Part shown: positions 1 to 11,939 of the stretch, piece after piece
Layout: every line of letters begins with the position of its first letter
How positions within the stretch are numbered: the stretch's first letter is position 1
Origin: Sipunculus nudus
Lineage: Eukaryota > Annelida > Sipuncula > Golfingiida > Sipunculidae
Direction of reading: 5' to 3'
NCBI GenBank assembly: GCA_026874595.1
Contig: CM049318.1
Span: forward strand, 47,224,456-47,288,455
DNA length: 64,000 bases
Program-made: the position numbers and the translations under genes
Notes under the pieces: model-generated
Database searches by the model: none
Seen by the model: only the letters and a program-made list of their open reading frames with translations
What the model was told of the DNA's origin: nothing

Positions 1-540
1 TTTACTTAAAAATATTTTAAGATGAAACTGTCAAGCCATATGATTTCATTTTTCACAAGACTGGTGGCGCCACCTTCAATAATTGTATCCACCAAAGCAG
101 ACATTTGCGGATACTTTGTTTTCACGCGGGTTCCGCCCCCTCTGCGTTCATTTCCGGACAACTCCTCTGAGACCCTTGGACCGATCATTCCGAAACAAAG
201 CATAATTATTGCTTCATATATGAACTGTTGCACAAGAAAGACAAGTGGCGCCACCTGCAATCCTTTTCGTGCAGTACGCATCTCGGTGTCTTATTGATAA
301 TAGCCCATATCTCAGGAGTGGTTCAATATATTGGGCTGAAAATGTGCATACCTATAGATCTTTTATCTCTTCATCTCGTACTCAAGACTGGTGGCGGCAT
401 CTGTAATCGTATTTGCGTGGCATCCATCGATGCGTTGGCTTTTGGTGAAAATAATTCATATCTCAGGAGCGGTTCAATGGCATGTCCATCCATCTTGGAG
501 AGTTTTTTCGTAGACTAGACAGGTAGCACCACCTACCTTC
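1..540. repeat. Dispersed mollusc-type repeat with GGTGGCGCCACC palindromes
   Basis: This AT-rich stretch contains the 12-bp palindrome GGTGGCGCCACC at 63-74 and an 11-base version at 245-255. Degenerate versions occur near 391 and 521. Each is followed by a similar context (ACC, then CTGCAATCGTTTT-like sequence). Phrases such as ATATCTCAGGAGTGGTTCAATAT also recur and reappear after 1,400. The overlapping short ORFs show no protein-like pattern. I read this as the body of a dispersed non-coding repeat, with the same motifs on both sides of the TCTG-rich block. Confidence 0.6.
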
Positions 541-1400
541 CCATTTTTTGTCCCCCGGTCCGCGGATGCGGGGGACATTGATTTCGGTTTGTATGTATGT
601 CTATCTGTCCGTCCGTCAGGTTTTTTTTCGTTTCAGTGTGATAACTTTCCTGAATATTAAAATTCAAATTTGGGCCAGTAATTGCTCTCATGCATACCTT
701 GGTTGGGTTTGGTTTTGGAGTGTATGGCTTCTGTCTGTCTGTCACTTTGTCTGTCCGTCTGTCAGATTTCGTTTCAATGCCATAACTTTCCTAAATATTA
801 TCCGATTTCATTCAAATTTTGGTCAGTGATTGGTCTCATGCTTACCTTTGTTGGGATTGGTTTTGGAGTGTCTGGCTTCTTTCTAGCTATCTGTCTGTCT
901 GTCACTTTGTCTCTCTGTCTGTCAGGTTTTCGATTCCATGGGATAACTTTCCTAAATATTATCCCATTTTATTCAAGTTTGGGTCAGTGATTACTCTCAT
1001 GCTTACCTTGGTTCGGATTGGTTTTGGAGTGTCTGGCTTCTGTCTGTCTGTCTGTCACTTTGTCTGTCAGTCAGGTTTTCGTTTCCGTGCAATAACTTTC
1101 CTAAATATTATCCAATTTCATTCAAATTTAGGCCAGTGATTGCTATCATGCTTACCTTGGTTAGGTTTGGTTTTGGAGTGTCTGGCTTCTGTCTGTCTGT
1201 CTGTCACTTTGCCTGTCAGTCTGTCAGGTTTTTCTTTCCGTGGGATAACTTTTCTAAATTTTTTTTCCGATTTCATTCAAATTTTGGCCAGTGATTGCTG
1301 TCATGCTTACCTTGGTTGGAATCGGTTTTGAAGTGTCTAGCTTCGATCTGTATGTCTGTCACTCTGTCTGTCCCTACATTATGAAGCATGAAAAACAACC
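541..1400 (+). repeat. ~150-bp tandem repeat, TCTG-rich
   Basis: Five to six diverged units are seen. The anchor ATAACTTTCCT/ATAACTTTTCT recurs at about 641, 782, 943, 1092 and 1245, so spacing is 141-161 bp. Each unit contains an ATTCAAATTTGGGCCAGTGATTG-like core, a TTGGTTTTGGAGTGT segment and a CTGTCTGTCTGTCAC tract. The block is bracketed by a GCGGGGGACATT phrase near 567 and again near 1410, so it probably sits inside one dispersed element. ORFs here are repeat shadows. Confidence 0.8.
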
Positions 1401-2090
1401 AGAGCCAAAGCGGGGGACATTAATTCCACGAATTTTGCTTGTTTGTAGAATGCATTGCCGCCTTTTTCTCAGGAGTGGTTTGCTGTATTGATCTGAAATC
1501 TGAAAATGTTTATATATCTTAGATACCTCCAGCTAGTACACAAGACTGGTTGCGCCATCTGCAGTTGTTTTGGCGTGGCGTCCATCTGTCCACTTGCTTT
1601 GGGTGAAAATCGCTTATATATCAGCCTGAAATTTTGCATGTTTATCCGTCTTGAATAGCTTTATTGTAGACCAGACAGGTGGCGCCACCTGACGATCCGT
1701 TTTTATAGGATACCTTAATGCATTTTTCGCGGTAGTGGATTGGTCTCTCGGCCTGACATTTTGCATGCTCATTCGTCTTGGTCAGACTTCTTATTCCCGA
1801 GACGAGTGGCTCCTCCTGCAAGCACGCATTTGTAGAATATGTTCATGCGTTTATCTCAGAACTGGTTTAATATATCAACCTGAACTACCACATGTCCACA
1901 GATTTTGATTACCTCCATCTTGTACACGAGCCTGGTGGCGCCACCTACAATCGTTTTTACAAAGCGTAGATCCATCGTAGAACAGACAGGTGGTGCCACC
2001 TACCTTTTCATTTTCGTAGAATATATTGCCTTTTTCTTAGGAGTGGTTTGATGTGTCAGCCATAACTTTACGTCTGCCCAAAATTCTCGA
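1401..2090. repeat. Second half of the GGTGGCGCCACC dispersed repeat
   Basis: Perfect GGTGGCGCCACC occurs at 1678-1689 and 1934-1945, with degenerate copies near 1552 and 1991. Sentences such as TTTTTCTCAGGAGTGGTTTG and CTGAAATTTTGCATG are repeated every 150-250 bp, so this is a poorly ordered internal repeat. No coding potential is apparent. Confidence 0.6.
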
Positions 2091-2439
2091 GGAATACGGC
2101 ATTCCCAAATGTACAAGTGATTCAGAATAGTTTTGGCAAAATGAACAAAGATCAGTCTTTGACTTTAATTAAACAAAAAAACCTATTAGTAGATAGAATC
2201 CTTTGTAATAACGAAAACTGAAACATTCTCAGGTCAGTTGAGGTTGTGATCCTTAGTATTTCCGTGAAGGATTAAAAAAATTGGTTGACAACTACTGCTA
2301 TATTTAAATCTCTTGCCCATTTGTTACAAGCAACCCTTGTTTAGAAAAAAACGATTTTATTATTTCGTTGTTTACAAATTTAGATTTTTTTATAACTTAG
2401 TTTTAATAACCGAGTTAATCAACTATAATTACTATATGA

Positions 2440-4865
2440 ACATTCACTGCAAATACTGATTTCTTTCCACTTCTGAGGGATAGCGTTCAGTGCGCCAATA
2501 TATTGTAAAATGTGAATATTTGTGTCTACTATATGTTACAACTCGTCATACCTAATGAATCTGTTTCCATTCCTGTCAATTCTGCTTCAATACTGCTTCA
2601 TGCCAGTGTTTGTTGAAAATAGGTTTGTTATGAATTTTGATATGTGAATTTAACCAAACTGGTTGATTGATAATACGTATCAATTTCTGTATCTGGCGGA
2701 GTACAGTTAAAAGTACACTAGGACTGGAAAACCTCTTTCCAAAATAGGTTTGTATACATGTACTTATAATAAAAGAATAGGTTTTCACTGTCGGATTACC
2801 TTCGAACAGAAATGTCTCTCCTTTGACCATTGTAACTACATATTTTCTCCATCCAGAATTAGTCTTCTCTAGTAGCCTTATGAACCAAGAAATCTTGAGG
2901 CTTACTATAAATGTTTGTATATAGATCATTTTTAGACCACCAGAGTTATATGATGCTATTAATGTTTTTCGTTATTAATTTTGTCAGGTTTGTTTGACCA
3001 ATTAAATGTTAACATTAATTTTTCAGGCCTATTAAGAAATACCGGAAGTAAATATGTTAATTGTGATAGTCCATATGTTTTCAATATTGTGATTTTTTCC
3101 TAGCAAGCTAAGAGACCTGTATGACCAAAAGTCAAGAATATTTTAATTTTTTTGTAGAGATGGTTCAAAATTATTATTTCTAATTTCTTTTGCATCTGAA
3201 CAAATTTTAACCCCTAAAATAGGTACTAGTCCATAAGACCATTTCAGGTTAATACTGTCTACTTCTCTTTTCCAAAGACAATTTTTCACACTCTCTTTCA
3301 GCATAGGCATTACAACTGTATGTTTCAAAATTTATAGTAAGTCCTGATTTTTCACTGAATATCTTAAGTGATTCTTTCAGTGAAATTATATTTTGGAAAA
3401 ACAGGATAGTATCGTCTGCATATTGAACGATTTTTTTCATAATAACCACTAATATCTCTATTTTCACATATCTTGGCAGCTAAGATTTCCACACAAAGAA
3501 TGAAAATATAAGGTGATAGAAAGCAACCTTGCCTGACACCTCTTGTAACTTGTTAATATTGTTGTATAAAGTTTTACACAATTTTTCTATTATTGGACCA
3601 TGCCTATAGTGTTTTGGGGTTTGTTGTATGAATGAGAAATCCAGTTTATCGTATGCTTTTTTCAAAATCCACCACCATGAGTTGTCCATTTTGACCGTAG
3701 TCCTGGCATAATATAAACTATTTAATACTTTGTTTACATTTTTCCCAATATATCTTCCTTTCGTAAATCCTGTTTGGTTTTCGTTTAGTACTGTAAGAAC
3801 TTTTTCCAGTCTAGTTGCAATGGCCCCAACAATAATTTTATAATCGGCTTTTAGAAGAGAAATGGGCCGCCAGTTTTTTTTATATCCCACTCAGCTTTTT
3901 TTTATTGGTATGAGACAAATAATTGGGTGTTTTAAAGGAAAAGGTAAGTTGTCCATTGTAATATATAATTTAATGCTTCCATAAAGAATGGTTTCAGGGG
4001 TTGCCAAAAGGTTTGATAAAACTCGACTGGGATACCATAACTGCCAGGAGTTTAATTAATTTTCTGTACTTCACAGCTCTTTACGACTTCACTTTCACTT
4101 AAAGGAGAGTAAACAATTCTTCAAAGTTCTCGGGCAGTTCAACTGGTATGGATGGTGTTTTATATCTATTTACAGAACCTTTACGATTTCCAGTCTTCAT
4201 CGATTTGTATAATGAGTCATAGAAAGTTTCAGCCACAGAAAGATTTTCGTCCTGGTTTTCTGTAACTGTCCCATTTGGTAATCTAATCTCGTTTATCTTT
4301 TTATTATTAAAATTTCTCTTTTCTAATTTTAAAAAATATCTACTGATTTTTTTTCGCCTTGCTCATACCATCTAACCTTGCACCTTATAACTGCCCCTTC
4401 TGTTTTCTCTTTATAGTTTTCTAGTTTTTGTTCATTACATTTTATTTCTGTATTGTTATAATTATTATGTGTCTCATACAGCTCTACCAATATCCTTACT
4501 TCATTTTGTTTTGCACGCGCCATTTGAATAGAGTATCTGATAGTATCTCTTCTTATACACACTTTTATAGTTTCCCACATAAGTGCTGTAGCACATCCAC
4601 TATTTTCGTTTACGGTGTTCTTTATTGTTGTTTCAATAGTTTCAATATATTTTTTTATCTTTTAAAATACTGGTGTTTAGTTTCCAAATACCGGGGCCTC
4701 TCGGTTCTCTATCTAGTTTTATTCCAAGACTAATTGCTGAAGGATCTGATTTATAATTAGGTAAAATGTGTGCATTAATAGTTTTGTTTTTTAATGATTA
4801 AGAAATAAAAAAGAAAAAAATAGTTAGGTTCTATTCTAGACCATGTATATCTTCTTACATAATGG
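2440..4865 (-). pseudogene. Decayed L1/Tx1-like LINE, ORF2 (endonuclease end, RT, C-terminal region)
   Basis: Read on the minus strand, this is the remnant of a non-LTR retrotransposon ORF2, whose product would nick DNA and reverse-transcribe its own RNA. Order from 4865 down: the end of an APE-type endonuclease (SDPSAISL and EPRGPGIWKLN, about 4790-4670); a linker (VRWYEQGEKKS, about 4340); and the RT fingers (KNWRPISLLKADYKII and NQTGFTKGRYIG, in the open frame 3890-3480). The palm follows (GVRQGCFLSPYIFIL near 3540-3490, then VQYADDTILF near 3425), with the catalytic YADD intact. The last part is a C-terminal region (ISWFIRLLEKTNSGW, WLNSHIKIHNKPIF, ILQYIGALNAIPQKW, 2930-2450). Frameshifts, for example between GVRQGC and YADD, and several stops make it dead. 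The 5' part is missing. The 3' boundary and target duplication were not resolved. Confidence 0.85.
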
Positions 4866-5640
4866 ATATAATATTATTGAAATAAAGTTTTAACAATTGT
4901 AATTTAAATAAATCTACCTTAATGCATATCTTTAAATGTGATAGTGGAAGAAATGGCGGATTAAAAAGTTTTCACTGGCTGATTCAAAGGTGTGTTGACT
5001 ATTTTAGCTAAAAACAACAGTACAAGAAACCAAAACAAAAAACTGCTTTGATCACAACTAGCCATAAGACCAAAATGTTTATTTGCTTACCAGAACTATA
5101 TGTATACAAGAAAGAGATTCGTCTGTTTTATTTACAATTTACCGGATAATTTATTATAAAACAGCTTGCATAATGTGTCAGAATGTATCACATGCTTGTG
5201 GCGGTCAGTCAGTGTTCCTTTTTATGAATTTAAAGCTTGCAGCATTCATCAAGTTTGATCACATGCTTTTAGCTGGGGAGCCAATGGTTTTTCATTGTTC
5301 ATGTCAAATGCTTTATTAGAATTCACCAGGTATTTTCGCAGATGAGAAAACCAACACAATATTTAGCAATAATTCAATGGCAGGGGTTTAAGGAAAAGTG
5401 AGTATTATTTCAGCATCCCTAAATTCATACAATATTTATCCCCTGAACTGTCTCAAAAAGATTTCCGTTTCTGACATGTCAAAATAATCCTAAAATTAAT
5501 AACTGGAAGTAAAAAGAAAGCGACCCCTTATTCAGACTAGTATCTGCTGACCTGATGTGACAATCTACTTTTGATAGATATTGTCAGGTAGCGACTGAAC
5601 AGCATTACCAATACAAACATGTGGAATGAAATATTCTCAT
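4866..5640. other. No recognisable gene or repeat
   Basis: AT-rich sequence between the LINE remnant and the next dispersed repeat. The only sizeable open frame (5083-5319, plus) has no family-like motif, signal or splice context that I can support. Confidence 0.5.
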
Positions 5641-5647
5641 ATTTTTT

Positions 5648-6095
5648 ATGCCCCCGCCACAAAGTGGCCGGGGCATATAGTGTCTGTCATTCCGTCATTC
5701 CGTCCTTCCGAAATCAAACAGTTGTACGGATTTTTTTTCGCAATGTCTGCAGGCATTGGCCTGATTTTTGATGTGTTGGCAGATAATGACCTGTTACAGA
5801 TCGAGTTTGCGTTTCGTCCCGGTTGACCTACTTTTGACAGTTTTACGGCTCCTGAACATAGAAAGTTTCATGAAAAATAGAAATTTTCATGAAAAATGCA
5901 CTTGTACGGACTTTTTTTGCAGTGCCTGCAGGTACTGCCTTGATTTTTTTTGTGTGGGCAGATAATGACCAGTTACAGATCGAGTTCGCGTTTCGTTTAG
6001 GTTGACCTATTTCTGACTGTTTGACGGCTCCTGAACATAAAAAAATTCATGAAAAAAAAAAGAAATTTTCATGACAAATTATATGTACAGCCTTT
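5648..6095 (+). repeat. Dispersed repeat with hairpin start (left half), ~180-bp tandem units
   Basis: It begins with an imperfect hairpin at 5649-5675 (TGCCCCCGCCAC...GTGGCCGGGGCA) followed by a CCGTC-rich tract. Two tandem units of about 180 bp then follow: CCTGATTTTTGATGTG near 5760 and its counterpart near 5938, each followed by GTTACAGATCGAGTT. The same sentence returns at about 7040 and 7188. The repeat therefore appears split by the intervening 6.1-7.0 kb family. Confidence 0.65.
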
Positions 6096-7005
6096 TTAGC
6101 CCTTAGCCCATAGGCTGATGGGCTATTGTCGTCACCCAAGCTGTCCGTCCGTCCGTCCATCTGTCCGGCGTCCGTTAATTTTTACCATGTGAGCGAGATA
6201 TCGCTAAAAGAATTCCCCATTGGAATTTTATTTCATCAGTGAAGATGTATATCGATAAAATCTCGGTCCAGTTCGAAGATGGGTGACCTTGACCCATTTT
6301 TCTACATTTTAGAGCTGATCATAGAAAAACACTCAGAAGCTTATATCTCAGGAACCATTGTGTGGATTTTTATTTAACTTACTATGGTCATTGGGATTGG
6401 TGGTCTATACCTGCTGCACAAATTCGGATTTTTATGAATTTTAACGGATTTTTCACCTTTGGCCTTGTGAGCAGGATAATTCTTAAAGGATTCGCCGTAG
6501 GAAATTGTATTTCTACGGTGAAGATGTATATCAACAATATCTTGGTCAATTTCGAAGATGGGTGACCTTTACCTATTTTTCTTTGTTTTAGAGCTAATTA
6601 TATAAAAACACTGAGAAGCTTATATCTCAGGGACCATTGTTTGGATTTTCACAAAACATACTATGATCATTGGTACTGGTAGTCTGTACGTGCTGCTCAA
6701 TTTCAGTGGCGCCACCTACAATTTCTAATTTTTTAATGAATTTTTATCGGATTTTCAATTTTGGCCTTTTGTGCAGGATATCTCAAAAGGTATTCAACAC
6801 ATGAACTTCATTTCTTCAGTGCTATTGCATATTTACAAAATATTGGTCAAGTTAAAAGATCGGTGATCTTGACCTACTTTTTACGGTCATAGAGCTTAGA
6901 ATAGAAAAAAACCGAGGAGCTTATTTCTCAAGAAGCATTTGGTGGATTGTTATGAAACATGGTACATACCTCTCCAATTTAAATTTATGACTGATTATCA
7001 GCTTT
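6096..7005 (+). repeat. Second dispersed repeat, ~290-bp tandem units, nested in the first
   Basis: It starts with AGCCCTTAGCCCATAGGCTG and a CCGTCCGTCCG tract. It then shows three diverged units, each marked by GAAGATGGGTGACCTT-like sequence near 6276 and 6556 and a weaker copy near 6858. Each unit also contains AGAAGCTTATATCTCAGG and a following AAACATACTATG-like segment. A GTGGCGCCACC palindrome lies at 6706-6716. It is non-coding. Confidence 0.6.
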
Positions 7006-7375
7006 TGCTAATATTCTAGTTTCGCAGTGCTTACAGATACTGGTATATTTTTTGGTCTGTTGGCGCATAATGACCACTTACAAATTGAGTTCGCGTTTCG
7101 TCCGAGTTGACCTATTTTTGACCATATGACAGATCCTGAACATAGAAAATTTCATGAAAAATTTCACACTGCCTGCAGATACTGGCCTGATTTTTGGTGT
7201 GTTGCTTGATAATGACCTGTTACAGATAGCGTTTGCATTTTGTCCCGGTTGATCTACTTTTGACCATATGACAGCTCCTGAACTTAAAAAAATTACAAAA
7301 TTTAACAAATATTTCTAATTTGCTCCAGGCGGGAGCATTCGTGTCGTTCCGACACATCTAGTGTCAAATATGCAT
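7006..7375 (+). repeat. Right half of the hairpin-start repeat
   Basis: Two more copies of the ~150-180-bp unit found at 5.76 and 5.94 kb (TGGTATATTTTTTGGTCTGTTGGC near 7040; CCTGATTTTTGGTGTGTTG near 7188). The end is marked by GGCGGGAGCATTCGTGTCGTTCCG near 7329-7352. The short minus-strand ORF here is a shadow of the repeat. Confidence 0.55.
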
Positions 7376-8400
7376 GAAATCTGAACCGTGTATTAAGTGA
7401 ATGTTTCAGGATGCTCGGCATTTTGTGGTTTTTAGTCCTGGAATGTTATCAATATAGAAAATGTTGCTGGAAAACAATACTCATAGAAAAATAGCAATTG
7501 TTAAATGAATAGATGTAGAATGTGCCAAATACTTGCAATCCCCGTTTCATTTACCTGGAAAAAGAGAATATCATATTTTAGGAGAACATATAATTAGTGA
7601 TTCTGTAGTATTGGTATGATTAATCAAAGTAAAACATTTGTGTAACATAAAACGACTCTCATGCCAGCGTACGGCAAATAACATTAAGTGTCATTTTCTA
7701 TGAATGATTACCGAACTTCCTGAAAGCGCTGTAACCTCCTCAACATTGAAGCTATAAAGGGATACCCGGACCTATGAAATAAGAAAAAAGTATAGTGTCA
7801 AATGTTGTAGTTGGGGGGGGGGGGGGGGTACAACACGTCATGGTATTCACATCACTGGCTTCAAGACTACTACTTCCTACAAATTGCTTTGCTGTTCACT
7901 TGCAATTTCATTTGTAGTTTGAATATAATTTCTCGCTTAATAACTGCTCCATTAAAAAAAACATTTTTGACAAAGTATCAAACACTGGCAAGAATTTTAA
8001 AAGAACCTGATTTAAAAAAGCGTACAAAAATACATGCAGTATCTACTGGATAAAATATTGCGAATATAACAACAACAAATCATCTGGTCTGCCATACATA
8101 GTCTACATAAAAATATGTTGTTTTAATCCATTAATGCTACATATTTCTACTTAATTATATTTGTGTACATGCAAGTTACAAAGCAACATACAACAACAGT
8201 GTCCATAATACCACAAGACAGTTTGAAGTGTTTTCGGATATACGGCTTTGCGTGCAAGGGCATTTCTACACTAAAGGTTTAATAACTGGTCTCACTTGGG
8301 AGTTAAAATGATGGTTACAGCATATTTAGATTTATTCCTGAAAAGATATGCTAGCATGTTAAAAAATTGTGTTTACATTTTTTCGTTAACTGATGAAAGT
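7376..8400. other. AT-rich interval, homopolymer only
   Basis: I see no gene. The only notable feature is an uninterrupted run of 16 G at 7813-7828, which could form a G-quadruplex or simply be a replication-slippage tract. The downstream open frame (7811-8053) is low complexity at its start and shows no family motif. Confidence 0.5.
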
Positions 8401-8409
8401 TAACATGAA

Positions 8410-8412
<3 letters not shown>

Positions 8413-8445
<33 letters not shown>
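8413..8445. repeat. (AT)n microsatellite
   Basis: About 33 bp of uninterrupted AT dinucleotides. It marks the left edge of the CpG-richer 8.45-9.66 kb segment. Confidence 0.95.
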
Positions 8446-8449
<4 letters not shown>

Positions 8450-8450
<1 letters not shown>

Positions 8451-9319
8451 AAGTGCATGTATGTGTTTATACGTATGCGTATGCAGCACGTTTGGATCGC
8501 TCAGGGTAGCAACTGAAAACGCATGCGCATGGCAACGGACGGGGATATTCCAATCTCTGACGTCAGTGACAGAGTATTCCTCTGGCAGATAACTTCTCTG
8601 CTGATGCAGCTCAAAACGAATCCAGGGTACACTCCAGATTTGGTATAATTACGATGACTCCTCTAGACTCCGGGGTGAAAAGACCTGATGAAGATGACAG
8701 ACCGAGTCCGGACCCGGCGAGACTACATTATTGTTGCCCTCAAACATCAGCATGACGTCATGAACATCGGCGCGGCGAGCGGCAAAAATACGGCGGGATT
8801 AAGCACGGAATACGCTCGGCATTCGTCGGACGTGCGTCAGGCATGCGGTGGGCATATGTCGGGTGCGTCCGGAATACGTCCGGCATGCGCACTGCATACG
8901 CAGCTATTCGCAGCAGAAAATAGTGTTGCGCACTGCATACACAACTCAGACACCTCTCATACGCAATGGATGCGCTGATTCGTTACTTACACTACACCGA
9001 CACTGGAACGATTGTTGTCTGCACAATGCGCCGTAGCAAAACGTGTCGTTTCGGTGCTACGCAGCCGAGCGTGAAGCCGTGTTTGCGGTCTGTCCGGGCA
9101 CTGTACACGCAACGCACTGTCCGCACATTGCACTTCCAAAAAATGGCCGCATTAGCACACATTGACACGCAGTGGCACTACATGTTACGTTTAAGTTCAG
9201 TATTGTTCGCGCATTGTTCTTGTTTACAGTGCTGTATTGTCCCGCAGTGTCACGCACGACACGCATAGTTCATGCTGTCTCCCCGCATCGCCACGCATTT
9301 TTGTTCCCGCTTTGTCACG

Positions 9320-9320
<1 letters not shown>
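8450..9320. promoter_or_regulatory. CpG-richer segment with two CRE-like TGACGTCA sites; promoter-like, function unproven
   Basis: This segment is clearly richer in C, G and CpG than its surroundings. Two perfect CRE/ATF palindromes TGACGTCA lie at 8558-8565 and 8753-8760, with CCAAT at 8550-8554. Between them a 33-codon frame runs from ATG at 8654 to TGA at 8753-8755, with an acidic/proline-rich start (MTPLDSGVKRPDEDDRPSPD). From about 8780 the sequence becomes quasi-periodic in GCATACG/CACGCA-type words spaced roughly 10-12 bp apart. It could be a host promoter with a short first exon or upstream ORF. It could equally be a decayed minisatellite that creates CRE sites by chance. No splice donor is convincing. 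Confidence 0.25.

Positions 9321-9398
<78 letters not shown>
9321..9398. repeat. (TA)n microsatellite, ~78 bp
   Basis: Long AT-dinucleotide tract that interrupts the CACGCA-rich sequence. The sentence CCCGCATCGCCACGCATT occurs on both sides (about 9282 and 9558). The poly-YI open frames across it are meaningless. Confidence 0.95.
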
Positions 9399-9408
<10 letters not shown>

Positions 9409-9665
9409 GGATCATAGGATTCACACCAAGCTTCATTCCTTGACTCGCTTTAGATGATACATGATGCAGAATGCCAGTGACACTGCTGTTGCAGAACAGA
9501 GAAGGTGCCCATATCTGGGCACTATTACAATCAGGACTATTATCATTATGTCTTCCCGCATCGCCACGCATTGCCCCGACGACTTCGCGCGTTGACACGC
9601 ACCGTCGGCAGTTTTCGCGCCGAGTTCGCGCAGTGTTCACGCATGGTTCACGCACATGGTACGAA
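9399..9665. repeat. Second block of CACGCA/CGCG-rich quasi-repeat
   Basis: From about 9550 to 9655 the words CGCATCGCCACGCATT, GACACGCACC, TTCACGCATGG and TTCACGCAC repeat about every 10-12 bp. They match the style of the 8.9-9.3 kb block. This suggests one decayed short-period repeat divided by the TA microsatellite. Confidence 0.5.
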
Positions 9666-11300
9666 ATAGATGCGTCCCGAATTTTTGAAAAAATTTAAAT
9701 TTCTCCTTAAGACATGGCACGGACCCCCGCACCCTTCACACACTCCTTACGGTCGATCACGAAGACTTTAATCATTGGCACGACGCATTGCGTGGCATTG
9801 CAGGAACAAAAATCGTGCCAGTGTCAGGGTGACATTATACGCTAGATGTGCGTCGGACATAAGTCAAATTAATAAAAAAAATTCGAAATTTTTAGGGTAC
9901 GGCTGCGTATTGAAAAATTTTAAAAAGAAACTCATAAGGACTTAATAAAAGTTTGACAGGGTCTTAAGGTAGCAGTCCATATGTGCTAGGCCTTACGCAT
10001 GCGTATGCAGCTAGGAATCGGACACATTATATTTCTCAGAGTGCTTCCATATATACGTATGGAGTATTACAGCAAATTAACTGGCTTGTATCAACACAGA
10101 TTTAAATCTGATTCGGGCAGGGTACATTGAAAACAAATACGCCTGGGGACCAGTGTACATTTCTTTTTCGGTCATGAACTCATATTTTTTAATAATTAAA
10201 CATAGGTTTTAACTATGAAAACCAACCCGACAATTAATGGCGTTTTCAAAGGTTGTTTGACACTTGGATGACTTACTCTTAAGGCATAATTATCTGCAGA
10301 TTTGAATTTGAAGGAGACATGTAATTGAAAACATCAGTGGTCTAGATGACAATGAAAAAATACATATATTGTAATATGATCCATTAAAAATTCCTAATTT
10401 TAAATTTTTCAAAAGAAAAAACTGTCCAGTAAATGCCCCGAAGACTTACATACATTAAATAGAAATGACTAGGCGTATCCGCTGACGGTAGAATCTGCTC
10501 ATGAATAAATATATTCAGTGACACAGAAAATTTATTTAGAACATGCCATATTGTACAGAACATCTACCTGTAATATAATCATCCTTGGCATGTTATGTAT
10601 CTTGAAACTGTGTAACTTAAACAGAGTATAAGCTACACATCAAAAGCATTCTAAAGATAAAAATACATATACTGCATATACCATATATATAATATGGAAT
10701 GAAATAACCCTTGGCATATATATTGCCAGCATGTGAACAGAAAATATGTGCACCTGATGTGACATAGGTAAAATAATAACAAGAATTAATTTCAATTAAG
10801 ATCTTAGTCTCCATTCAAAATTTCAACAAGAACCTCTGCTACTGTCATGTAGCACTTGTCATTTTCATTCACATACATATATTCAGATTGTTTGTGACTA
10901 TTCGTTTACCATGCAGTCCATTAAATACACCTTGGTACAATGTTTTGGTGTCTCCATTCTGCCAACCGTGTGTACGTTGTATACATGTACCAACCAAACC
11001 AAGTGGATCTACAATGACTTCGAACAAGTCCGTCAGTTTTTACAAGTACAAGAGAAAGTAAAATATATAAGGTCAGATAAATACTGCTTGTGTAGCCACA
11101 GAACATTGGTGAGGGGTAGCCTAGATTTTACATTTCATTTTAGAATTTTAGTTTTTATTTTGCAGAGCAACAGTTTTTGTTTTACTCAGACTATCATGTG
11201 GGTCCATTTATGGTTATCGATTTCATCCACTGTTTTCCACAATCACCCATGGGAATCAATGCTGTCAAAGTAGTTTTTGTACTGCTCTCGGACTTTCTCT
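9666..11300. other. Mostly unannotatable interval
   Basis: No confident gene. A plus-strand open frame from ATG 10911 has a protein-like stretch (TKWIYNDFEQVRQFLQVQEK) ending at AAA|GTAAAA near 11060. A pyrimidine-rich tract with TTTTATTTTGCAG ends near 11166, followed by another plausible open stretch (DYHVGPFMVIDFIHC) in a different frame. The phases do not join simply. I therefore do not call a gene, but this is the best exon-like candidate in the left third of the window. Confidence 0.2.
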
Positions 11301-11640
11301 TCACGCCCCCCCCCCCAAAGCGGTGCCCTATAGTGATCATCGTGTCAGCCCGTCCTTCCGTACTTCGGATCTTCCGTCAGTGACACTGACCCGGATGGTT
11401 TGGCGCGTTCTTGCACTTCGCCCGTTGGGTTAAAAAAAAAACACCTAGAAGTTGCTGATGCAGCTGTGCACAGGTCTTGTAACACCGAGATGACCTTTGC
11501 ATCGGTGCCAGCACTTGTCACCATTGATTTGGAAACTGCATCCTGCTTACTGGTGTGTCTGCCAAGACCAAATAAAAAAAAACTAATATATTTTAACATG
11601 AATAAAAAAAACATCGACCCTTATTGACACTGATTGTATT
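11300..11640 (+). repeat. Dispersed repeat start (CCCCCC...AAAGCGGTGCC) and poly tracts
   Basis: A run of 11 C at 11306-11316 precedes AAAGCGGTGCCCTATAGTG and a CCCGTCCTTCCG segment. This layout matches the start of the 5.65-kb family (C-rich hairpin, then CCGTCCTTCCG), so it is probably a related dispersed element. The opposing 75-89 codon ORFs have no recognised motif. Confidence 0.4.
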
Positions 11641-11939
11641 GCTCATCAACATTCGTCAATATTCACCTTTGGCTATTTTCGGAGGTTATGCTGTCGCTTG
11701 TGCTTGCATTAATGTGTAATACTTGATGACTTACTCATTACTGATTAATTTACTCATTCATTTATCAATACTATTATTTAAATTCTATATATTAAATCTA
11801 ATCCTTACCAATGAATATGTAATTGGGACCCAGTGTCAACATCGGACCTGCATTTGGACTCCATTCCTCAATCATTGTCATGGCTGAGTGGAACTGTTTA
11901 TTATGGTTAAGGATGTTGCTGATCATCCGCACCCAAGGG

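Noticed and set aside
9172..9655. ORFs encoding poly-(Tyr-Ile)
   Set aside because: Pure consequence of the TA microsatellite, which is open in every frame.
10911..11273. A two-exon host gene
   Set aside because: The protein-like stretches on either side of donor- and acceptor-like signals are in incompatible phases and I do not recognise a family; kept only as an exon-like note.
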